Part shown: in pieces, positions 35,947 through 47,900 of the stretch
Position numbering within the stretch: position 1 is the stretch's first letter
Layout of the letters: each line of letters begins with the position of its first letter
Assembly: GCA_944474755.1 (NCBI GenBank)
Contig: OX104114.1
Span: 28,233,220-28,297,219, forward strand
From: Limnoperna fortunei
Lineage: Eukaryota > Mollusca > Bivalvia > Mytilida > Modiolidae
Direction: 5' to 3'
DNA length: 64,000 bases
Notes under the pieces: generated by a model
The model's input: the letters and a program-made list of their open reading frames with translations, nothing else
The model's database searches: none
Told to the model about the DNA's origin: nothing
Translations under genes and position numbers: made by a program

Positions 35947-38900
35947 CTGGAAAAATAAAGATGTATTTGAATATGTAAAATTTAAGATTTTTGGTGCAGT
36001 TAACCCATATTTTGGTCGATACCGGTATTAGATTACACAAATGCAATCTTCAAAATATTTATATTTAAAGTTAAAGCTAATTTCAACAGAATTAAAAGAT
36101 TTAACCTATATTTTATTTAAAAAAAAGAAAATGCAACATAAAATATGTTGAATAAAACACTAGTAAGGTTACCTGTAGCAATCTTTGTCCGTTCTTTATT
36201 ATACTGGTCGTTTTCAAATTGTACTTTTTCAGCCAGCTCTTGTCTGCCACATTTTTGTAGAACATCTATTAACATGGTGGCCTGTAAAACATGGCGGCAA
36301 CATCACTAATACAATATTATAAAAATGTTAATTTTATTACTTCCTGAAATGTGTTTGTCACTGAACCCTTGACAGATCTAAACCTCTGACGTACAAACAG
36401 TAATATACGATAAAGGATACAAAAGACAGAGTAAGGGTCATGACATGAATCGGCGGATCCAGGATAATGGATTTGTCATAAGGGGGTCCGCTCTGCACAC
36501 ATTTTTATACACAAAAATATTGTGCGTTCGCAATATATTCTGCTTGGTAATGGGGACCGGCCACCTTTGAATCCACTACAAAGAGGAAAATTAAACAAAG
36601 TGTACAACGAAAAAAAGTCTGGCAAAGGATTTTTGGACTAACATCCACAAATTAATTGCATTTATTTTTGTGTTTCTTTGTTTGAAATAGGAGGTCATTA
36701 CTTCACAAACATAATGAGTGCTTTCGTCGCCGCATGGCATGTTTGTATGCTTTAAATGTTTGCATGATATTAGTTTCTTTTTTAACAACTCTACAATCAG
36801 ACAATTAATGCTATTCATAACGACTCCTTTTCTAACATGCTGCGTAGCAGAGATGTGGTGGGAAACAGTTTTAAAGTCTTCTCTGGATTTGATCAGGGAT
36901 CGCAAACGATGTCCCAAGATCTCTAGACCGGAAATCAAGTCGGGACATTATGCGCAGTACTACATTTAGATGTTTATATGTACCTTTTCTTTAGAATGTG
37001 GCATGGTCTTGAACCATGTAAACAACAAATCTTTGACCAACTGTTTGTCGCTGTTCCTGTTTTGGCGTCTTAATGATTGTAGTCGTGCATTAGTGATCTG
37101 TAAAGTCTGTGCTACTATCATCCATTGGTCTGACAAACAATCAGCAATCGTCGACAATAAATGTAGTGTAACAGGACCTAAGGACCATAAATAAAAGAAA
37201 CCTTAGTAAAAAATTTATTTATCTAACAAATTTACGGCGCAGAATCGTACTGCAGTTGTGCATTTTATTATATATGCCTGTTGTTTCTTGCAAAGTAAAT
37301 AGCCAATGCAAAAATGAAGCCTCGTTTTCATTGAATTTTATTATCACTCCCGCTTAACAAAAAGGTTGTGTTCTTAAAACAAAGAAACTAATAAACTTCA
37401 ATTTAACGGCCAGGGTACGTATACATGTGTAGTTGTGTTGCATGAATGTTAAAACCTATATAAAAAGATTGTTTATGCAGAGTGAGACAAGTGTGTTGCT
37501 TTCACTTTTTTGTTAACTGACTTTCTAGATTTTTAGGATGTTGACAACCATATTCGGTGGTTACCTATTTAATTATTTTGTACCTTTGCCAATGGAAAAG
37601 GATCTTAGCGTATGGCATTATTTCGCCTTTAACAAATTACCATCCATTATCTTCAGATTACTGAATATATAAGGTTCACAAAATCTGTTCTTTTTATCTA
37701 AATAAAGATTTTATTTTAAAAGAAAATAACATGAAACATAGTATCAAAACAACAAACCTTCTTCGACGACTTGTAATTTTGTTTTGATGGGAACCGGAAG
37801 AGACCCTATCTGATGTTTTGGTAACCGTACGGGGATTTCCAATAAAACATTCCATTCATGACCTTCAACTTTGTCCACTGCCTCAAATCCAAAATTTTTA
37901 CTTTTAAGATTTAGTAATTGAACGAACCCGTAATAAAAATCCAGAGTCTTTTGAGAATACTTGTTCACAACTTGTAAATTCCAGTTAATACGTATACTTT
38001 GCGAACCGTGAAACCTAAAAATTTGAAATCGTTTTCCGATTGATGTCAAATTTCCTCGAAGATTGACTGACACTATGTCTCCTTCCTTTAAACTTGCAAT
38101 TTTACTTGTTATGTCATAATCCTGCTCCAACCTACGACGCCATTTTGTTGCATACCTTGACCTTAGGTCACACGTGACTGTCAAGTCTTGAATCACACCT
38201 TTGTTTTGCATTACTGATATTACTACACGTTGGTATTCGAGCACTTTGAGAAGTTGACGTGCAATGGCTGGTATGTTCGGTCGACTAGCTTCTTTTCTTG
38301 TTTCGATCACAAAGCATCTAGAAAGAAAAAAACGTTTTCGTTAATTCACAAATTGAAACGCTTTACCTGATATGTACAACATAAACAACACAGACGCTAC
38401 ACTACAACTAGTGACACAGGAAGAAATCTTAGTTAGCGCTACGCCTAAAGCTTCCTTTAATCAAATGCCGATTTCTACCAATGAACTTTATATTGTCTTG
38501 TAAATTATCTATTAAAACGTTTCACAATCATTTCTCTAAATTAATATCAGGCTTGCAATAATTAAAACGCAAAAAATGACAACGTTTTCCAGCAGTAGAA
38601 AACACGTAAACGTTTGTTTGAATGTGTTTAACGCCATTTTCTGCAATTTTTCATCTTTATCGTGACGTCTAGTTTTTATTCGGGGATGCAGCCGGAATGC
38701 GAGAAGGAAACCCGGACCTTCGCTAGCCATCGTGTCAATTAAGGTTGGAGTCGAGCACACCCTGCCCAAAGTGAAACTCGAACCCGGATCCTTAGAATTC
38801 ACAGCCATGTGATTAATAGTACTAAACAGAGTAGAAAATATATACAAAAAATAAGGAAAACCTGATGGTTTGACAGTCAAACTAGTTTCATAAACACAAC

Positions 38901-41900
38901 CATAGGGAACATTCAGTAGTCAGATACAATATAAGAAATTACCTTAAATGATTGGTCAACTTTTAACATATCGTAAGAAAAATAATAATGTAGTTTTCAT
39001 TATGAAAGTTGCACAATATTCCCCATAAATCTAAAAAAAATATACACATACATAGTTTTCCCTTCATGAACACAAAATGACACTTTATTTTCCTCCGAGA
39101 CTTGACGGAATGTCATTAATTCACACTTCAGTCGGTCACATCCACCTATCCGTATGAGATGACTTTCAGTTTCTGACCAGGTCTCTGCAACAAAACATAA
39201 GTTTTTTCATGACATACTGTCTTTGCATAATTTATAGATTCTGTTTGATGTGAGCTTGTTTGTCTGAATGTGCTTTTACGTCACTTCCTGCAATTTTCAG
39301 CTGTATTGTGAGTTTTACGGTGGGAGAGAAATTCGGTGTTTGTCAGAACCGCCGAGTTTCTTCAAGAAAACTTGCAATACTTGCCAAAGAATGATTTTAT
39401 CACACCTTTTTGAAACTAATGTAATCATTTTAACAAAACAAGTTTTATCATAAAGCTTTTGTGTAGAAATATTACATTTAATATTTACATTCCTTCAAAT
39501 TTCTCTTAATACTGTTTAAAGCTTAACCTCATAGTTTATTAATATATTCTACACGTTCTACATACCTACAAAGTCGTGCATTTTTGATAACCTCGACTGC
39601 GTGTAATACCCAGAATCCTCTGGCGATGGAGCAGACGATAATCGGCTTTTCAATGCATTCATTCGTGGACGTTCACATGGAAGACTTACAAAAATTGGCT
39701 GAGGATTTTTTGGATTTTGCTCTAATATGATAATTGGACTGGTTCCCACGAGTGACGTGGTATCTCCCTCTGAAGAGTCCCGGGTATCTGCTATTACCTC
39801 TGCGCTGATAGGCAGAACCTAACATAATAGAAAAGTTGTGACGAATTGTTAGATGTTTGCTCATTACTGCAATGACCCTACAAAATATAGTCCCTTCTTA
39901 TGATATTTGGAATTCTATGATATCGCAACTGTGAGATATACCAGTTGCCACGGTAAGAACGTCACCTGTCTGTTTGTATCATTTATGTAACTGGTAATAA
40001 ATGAAGTTGTCTGCTAGAAAATGAATATTATGTCAAACTTAGCTTTTTTCTTCACTTACTAACTAGAAAGTTGAGTAACATGAAATTTTTACCAGTAAAA
40101 AATATTCGGAAAGGGAGGGGGGGCTTATATTTTGCATTTACCGGAAACCGTTTAATGTTTATTAAAAAATAAGCATTTATCATAAATTACCATGACTTTG
40201 ACGGCAACTTTATCTGTTCGGATGCGAGATCCTATTGGACTAGACACAGTTACGTCACTATCAATACGGGAGTCATGTTCCACGAGACTGGCATCAAAAG
40301 TAATATATTCTGCTGTTGGCCTGCCGATGACCACGTAAATGCTGTTCTTATTTATGTTGGCCTCAAGAACGGATAAATCCTGCAACAAATTTTCAATAAT
40401 GTTATTCCGGTTTCAACAGCTATTTCTGACACAATCTAATTTAAATGAAATCCTTCACTTGTTCCCCCCTTTTTGCAATGGTCGCTTTTTACAAATAGGC
40501 GACCACAGCAAAAAAAGGGGGAGCAAGTGAAAGATTTCATTTTAATTATATTGTTTCTGTGAGATGTGTCTTCAGCTCTGTAGCAAATTAACATTTAGCA
40601 CAACAAAATATAATTCAGTATTATTTTGGTTGGCTAACGTTCTCTGTCAAATTCGCAGTCTTTGTCGTAAATAAGGGCTTTACGTTGAACCAGCTGCCAT
40701 ATTAAATTTTGTAAATTTCACATTTTATTGAATAGAAGGGGATAGATAAAAGGACCCCTTACATTTAATACCATTTTTTTTAAATTGCAATAAACATGTA
40801 GCGAATTATTCCAATGCTTGTGTTACGTTCTACGCTGAATAAGATCAAAAAAGACATCATTGTATTTATGACTTACAAGTCACGTGAAAACCTAATATAT
40901 AAAATATACCGCCAGCAGAATCTGAACACGGCAAACACGAGTAGAATAATTAGATTTTTATTTTATAATAAATACTGTTTGAAGTTTGTTTATAGGGTGT
41001 GGTCGCGTTATGTAAGAAAACCAATGGGGCACAAACAAATCGTGTAACTCCTTTAATAAAGAAATATATTATTGAAGCGGGCTCTGTGCGAATTAGAACA
41101 TGGTCAGACCTTATGTTTGTCAATATTTTATAACAAGCGATGATTTATTTCATAGTACTTACTGAATCGTTTTCATCAAAATAGATGTTCTCAAATGAGT
41201 CAATACTGTTCCAGGAATTTGTCTCTGCATCATATGTTCGTAAAACTGGTTCATGAAAGTATCGCATGTTGGCTTTATTAAATGGAACCGCTATTCTAAC
41301 CTTTCCCTAAAACATATATGACAAGGTTAGGTCTTGTCGGTGACACGATATTCTTGTCAGCTATTTTTACAAATTAGAAATCTCTTCCCGGTGCTGCAAA
41401 TATCAGCTGCCATATATGAATGGCAATTTTCTTTGCTCGACTCATCAAAGTGAAGCTAAATTTGTCACACCCGTTGGACCTCTTGTTGCCAATTTGAATT
41501 TAAAATCATTTCCATTACAAATGTTATGTTAAGGTGCTCGTGAACATTACAGTAATGATGTGTTTACGTTTCCAAAACTAGAGCATCTTCGCTAGCCAAG
41601 GGTTGCGATCCGATACTCTATCTTTACCCTTGGCAGATTGAGCCATAAAATCGTATTTCCCGCCTAGCGACATCTATCGGAATTAATCAGAAAACTTATA
41701 CTCCGCCCATATGAATTACATCATTTTTAGCCAATCAAAAGAAAGGTATTAGGCAAGTTTTGTAAGAAGTAATGTTTATGTTTTTCAATCGCACATGTTC
41801 TCAATGCGTGATCAGTAGTATCGAGCGTTCTGATTGGACGCAGCTAGACTCAGCTGGAACCAATAAATGCCGGTAGCGGACAGACCAAAAAATCCGGCTC

Positions 41901-44900
41901 AATCTGCCAAGGGGGAAGATAAGAGTATCGGATCGTAACCCTTGGCTAACGAAGATGAAACTAGAGTGGCATATACAGTTTTATTTAATATTATATAAAT
42001 TACTGACAAATATATATTTTTTTATATTGTTTTTCATGCATAAGAAAAAAAATACTTAACTAGATTTTTGCCTTTTTGAATACTTTGAATGACATTTAAA
42101 AATTTACGATCTTGTTTCTTGCATTTTAATGTCAAGATAATCCAACAATCGTTATACATTGACTTACCTCCCTTACATTACTTTCGTCTGAAATGTCAAT
42201 TTCTACAATGTTGCCAATTAAAATCTCGTACTGATTAACAGCAGCAGGAAATGTGGCGGGGTTCAGAATTTTACAGGAGAAGGATAAAAGTGGCTGCTTC
42301 TCTTCGTCTGTTAGAATAATACACCCAACTGTTTCTTCGCCTAATAGATCGTCGGTTTTACACCTGAAACACGACATGAAGTACATGTTATAATAGACAG
42401 ACGACTCGGAAACCAGGAAATGTAATCATTAAGAACAAATATCTGATGCAGTTTATTTCATATCAATCAAGTAAAATTGTTCAACAAGCAAAAATCCGAA
42501 GTATTCTAAACCTGTGGCTGTAAGGTGCTTGCACTTACCAATAACTGGAAAAGGGGGGTGGTAATTCTGGGAATATGTGACGCAATGATGCTTGTTGGAA
42601 CCTGTAACTGGGGGTTGCTTGTAGAAATCTGTGACTGGTGGTTGCTTGCAGAAGCATGTGGCTTTAAGATGCTTGTCGAACCCGAGTGTATGAATTAAAA
42701 ATCTACCTTTTTAGTGTGTTTTCGTAAAACTTTATGTGCATATTTTAATTTTGAGAGCGTAATTTTAAAATTTGATTGTGTAATTTGTGATGATATTTTG
42801 AATCATATACTTTTGACGAGAACGGCGTGCCATATGTTTGTATGAAACTGCCACTGGAGATTGCTTATAAGAATCTAGGACTGAAGGGATTGTTTTCGAA
42901 ATAACTATTACTGACTCTAAATTTCAATTAAAGCGTCAAAAATCCATAATGACAATTGATATCTCTTAATATTATGAAATTTTAATCCTTTTTTTAACGA
43001 TTAAATATCCAATTCTTTGTCAATGGTACATTATCGTATTACCACAAATATAACATCAACTGTGACAGGTACATTCCCTTTAATTGATAGTATTTTCACA
43101 TATAGTATAATGTTTAAATATTTATAATCTAATATAGTACAAAAAATTGTTGAGTTAAATTACTGTCAGTTAAATACATATTGGTAACGAAAATGTCAAT
43201 GTCACAACGCAAGTACACATGTACTATCTAGACCTCTAGATTCACCTCAGCTGAAGCTTTTTAGTATATATAGCGAATTTAGCCGAGTGGTCTTGAGCGA
43301 TGGACATAGTGCAAGCGAATCTGTTAGAAATTCACAAGGTGTAAGAAGAATTTGACATTATTAAAGTTTTGTAGACGTTATATAATAAATATTTAAAGGA
43401 GACTAAAAACAAAAGCAAACGAAATTGTATCCGCATAGATTGCTATAACAGTACAACTGCTGTGGTGTATGAATTATTCATTGGAATCTTGGTGTTTGAT
43501 GATTGTTCGTTTTAGTTTATACATAAAAGAATCCGAATGTCAGATATAGCATTTGTACATTTATTGACTTTGAACCAGGTCCATAATGGAATTTATCAAC
43601 CTGACAAAATGCGGATACTGTATTGAGCCGCTAGCCGATGTTCTGTATTGAGCCGCTGGCCGATGTACTGTATTGAGCCGCTGGCCGATGTACTGTATTG
43701 AGCCACTAGCCGATGTACTGTATTGAGCCGCTAGCCGATGTACTATATTGAGCCGCTAGCCGATGTACTGTATTAAGCCGCTAGCCGATGTACTGTATTG
43801 AGCCGCTGGCCGATGTACTGTATTGAGCCGCTAGCCGATGTACTGTATTGAGCCGCTAGCCGATGTACTGTATTGAGCCGCTAGCCGATGTACTGTATTG
43901 AGCCTGTAGCCGATGTACTGTATTGAGCCGCTGGCCGATATACTGTATTGAGCCGCTAGCCGATGTACTATATTTAGCCGCTAGCCGATGTATTATATTT
44001 AGCCGCTAGCCGATGTACTGTATTGAGCCGTTAGCCGATGTACTGTATTGAGCCGGTAGCCGATGTAAATATTCATATAATCTATACCATCTTAGTTCAA
44101 TGTCAATAAGTGTTTTACGCAAAGAAAGAAATAACTGTAGTTGTATTCATCAGTGTGCAATTATGTTGAGGGGCCTCGGTGGCCGAGTGGTCAAGGTAGT
44201 TCGTTTACTATTGATCACGTGGTCTGTCAACACTGAGATTGCGGGTTCGATTCTCACTGCAGGCACGGTGTACTCGACTCCAATCTTAATTGACAAGGAT
44301 TGCCAGTTTTCCTACCGCAGGTCGGGGGTTCTCTCCGGGTACTCCGGCTTCCTCCCCCAATAAAAACTGGACGCCATGAAATAGCTGAAAAATTGCTGAA
44401 AGTGGCGTTAAACACCATTCAAACAAACAAACAAACAAACAAACAAGCAATTATGTTGAAAACAGAAAACTGAATTCAGTGAATGGTTTGTTGCGAATTA
44501 TCTTATTAGCTGACCAATCTGAATCCCTCATAAGTCTGGGAAAGTCTTTGTTATAGTTTTAGATAAAAACTTTTTTTTTTAAATTCCGCGTTACATAGAG
44601 ACTGTATTTTAGGCATTTAAGGAAGCAACACGTCTTGAAAGTTAATGAAAAAGATGTTTTGGGGTTTTTTTTGTTTGTTTGAATGATGTTTAATGCCACT
44701 TCAGCAATTTTTCAGCTATATCATGGCGTCCAGTTTTTTGGGGGAGAAAGTCGGAGTACCCGGAGAAAATCCCCAGCCTTCGGTAGGAATACTGGCAATT
44801 CTTGTCAATTAAGATTGCACGCAGTGAGACTCGAATCCCCAACCTCAGTGTTGACATACCACGTGATCAATAGTAGACCTTAAGGTTTATTTGTACAGTA

Positions 44901-47900
44901 TATCTACCCAACTCTTTGCAACGTATGATTGCCGGTTCTTAATCGACTAAAGCAATCTTTTATTTGTAATCAAATTTAATATGTATAGCCTATTTTATAT
45001 TTACACTGCTCTTCAGTAAAATTAATAAACGACATTAACGGTCGAATAATACATTATCCATTATAAAGACATTTGGATAATGGTAGCTTTTTCGATGCTT
45101 CTTTTAATTAAATTGATTAATTTTCTTATTGACGGGAAATACACATTTATTAAATATTCATATAAATGAGATATAATAATACGATATTTGATATCTAAAT
45201 TTTATTGGCGGAAAAAAATCTACATAATTATTAAAACGTTGTTATGGTTTAATGACAATTGTAAGATTTTATATTAACGTCAAGATAACAGTAATCAATA
45301 CGAGGCTCAAGCTCTGTTATATTTATATTTGTTTGGTTTTTATTCTGTGGTTTGTTGTCTGTTTGTCTGCTTTGATGTTGTTGTCACTGACAACGATTAT
45401 GTAACTATATAATAGAAATGCATAATACACATGAATGTTACCAGATTTCATAATTTACCAAATAAAACACATTAAAATCTTACAAAATGTGATTTTCAGC
45501 TCTATAAAGCTTCCAATAAGGCTTTTACGTTGGACATATTTTTCAAAAGTTATTTCCCTTTAACAGAGACAAATTTGTTCTTCCTGTGCATGTCGGGCTC
45601 GTTCAAGGACGAAGTAATTTTAGAGTCAAATATCTGCAAGCCTAGTAAAGGCAAGTGGTCTATTTTTGATATTGTTAAAAGTTACAAATAAACGAAATAT
45701 TTTTATGAACTATACATATAATGGCGTTTTGTTGTAATCACAAAAAGTTGTATACTATGATAAAAATGTATTATGTCAATGGGTATTGCAGCTTCGGTTT
45801 TAAAGAAATTTAAAAATGAACAACGAACCTTTATGATGAGTATGTTATGTCCTACAGAAATTATGGGCTAGGGGCTAATTTGCCGTACTCCTGGACAGTC
45901 TATACTAACCAGTATAGACTGTCCCTGCCGTACTGTAAATTTTCTCACTTCAGAAGTTCACAAACAAATAGGAATGTCGCTGACAGTAAGTTTCAATATG
46001 TCATAACAAAACCTGGTTAATAAATTTCCCTATTGTATAATTTTATCATATTTCTGATTTATAGGCTCGTTGATTTATCGGTGATTTATACCCGAATTCA
46101 ACAAGGGAAATCAGATATGTTTGTATTATAAACACTGCAAAATAGTTTGCAATTAAAACTTGTATTTACTTGCTATTAAACTTAAAAAAAGCCAGATTCA
46201 TTAACGACACTTTATTATTCAGCGAAATTAATAATAAATGTGCAACCTGCGTGACACAGTACACTGTTGTTAAAAGTGTATTGGGTACGTTACTGAATAA
46301 CAATTTACATGAATGACATTACTAGAGTGTTGTGAATACGCGAGGAAAGTTACTCCAATTTAAAAAGCACTATAAAAGTCAATTCGTCTTGTTGGCCTAC
46401 CAGTACAAAGTATGTAGTATACAAAATCTTGTTCTCGATACGGTATAGCCGGGGAAAAAAAGGCGTTAGGTTATATATGTAACTATTCTCGGACTGCATA
46501 TCTATTCCGACAGCAAAATATTCTCGATCACCCAGACGCATAAATAATTGCGACTGGAATCACCTTGTGGTAATTTCGCTACCAATATGTGGAGACATAA
46601 AAAAAAAACATTCTATTATTTGGGCCCTTTTTTTCCCGACCCGTAAAACCATGAAAACATATCTATACTTATAAAATGACGTCACAGTAAGATTATCTGT
46701 GATTGTGAATAACAATAATATTTGTTTCAATAATTGATAAAGTAATATTTTATAACGATATTCAAATGTAATCTGTGGTACAATTTTTTATACACTTGAT
46801 ATGAAGGGAAGTAATTTTTTTATACCATAAAAATATCACCCAAATCAAAAACTTTCGCCGCCATTTTCGGGCGTAATGATAACGTGTTCAATATAGAGGT
46901 GAATTCAGACGCACAAAGGATGAGCGAGACTAACAGAAAAGTCATATAAGCCGCAATGGCCGAATGGTTAAGTTATCAACTATTGATCAGGTGCCAGTTA
47001 ACACTGAGGTCTGACCGCTGGCAGGGTGTGCTCGTCTCCAATCTTAATTATCTATCTCTCAGTAATGTCGAACCCCTGGTGGGGACCTAGACATATTGAC
47101 CAGTTTTGCAGTTTTCTGACCAAAGGTAGGAAGTACTCCTGCTTCCTCCCCCAATGTAAACTGAAGCAACAATACAGCTGCTGAAAGTGGCGTCTCCACA
47201 AACAGAAAAAAACTAAAATAAACAGACATATTTGCTCAGAGAAATAAGGGTATGTCTGATCACGTGATGTGTGAACAGGAATTATGTGCATACCTAGCAC
47301 TAATACGTATCATACAAAACCCACTGAATAATTTAATTAACAATAACTTAACGGTCACCGAGTATAATTAGATACAAATAAACAAAGCATGACAGCCCAC
47401 AATTAGAAGGCATCCCTTGTCCACCACCCGCTAACAGCTATGGAGACAACTTTCTGGGTTGATCTCGGTAAACAATATAATTATTTCGTAAAATATATTA
47501 ATTACTGGATGTTAAGAGATGTTACACAATACCAGTAGTGTTCATTATTGCCGTATGGCTAGAATAACTGATCGTTACAATGCACTATACATTGGCAGAT
47601 TTCACAAATATTTTAAGCCATTATTACTTAAAAGTACTTCCCATTTTGATGCATCTTGGATTCCAGAAAATGTATACTGAACATGCAAATTTGTATTTTG
47701 TTAAGGCTGTAACGATTGTTTATTTAATTACATAATTACATTAATTTCCTTTCTATGTAAAAGTGAATGTTTTGGTAAGTAAGGCTTCTAATTCTGCATG
47801 CATTTGAGATGTCTCGCCACATTATACTTTTCTCAGAGGTCAATGTCATTTTGTTATTGATCAAATTATAGTAGAGTAGTTTTACATGTCGTCTTATTAG

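Noticed and set aside
36718..36969. 83-codon plus-strand frame opposite the death-domain intron
   Set aside because: It lies inside an intron, has no domain and overlaps another chance frame on the other strand.
43616..44067. CRISPR-like array
   Set aside because: The 25-bp units are contiguous with no unique spacers, and the DNA is eukaryotic; it is a minisatellite.
44170..44245. Functional tRNA gene
   Set aside because: A and B boxes are tRNA-like, but the sequence continues into a SINE body and tail with target duplications, so it is a SINE head.
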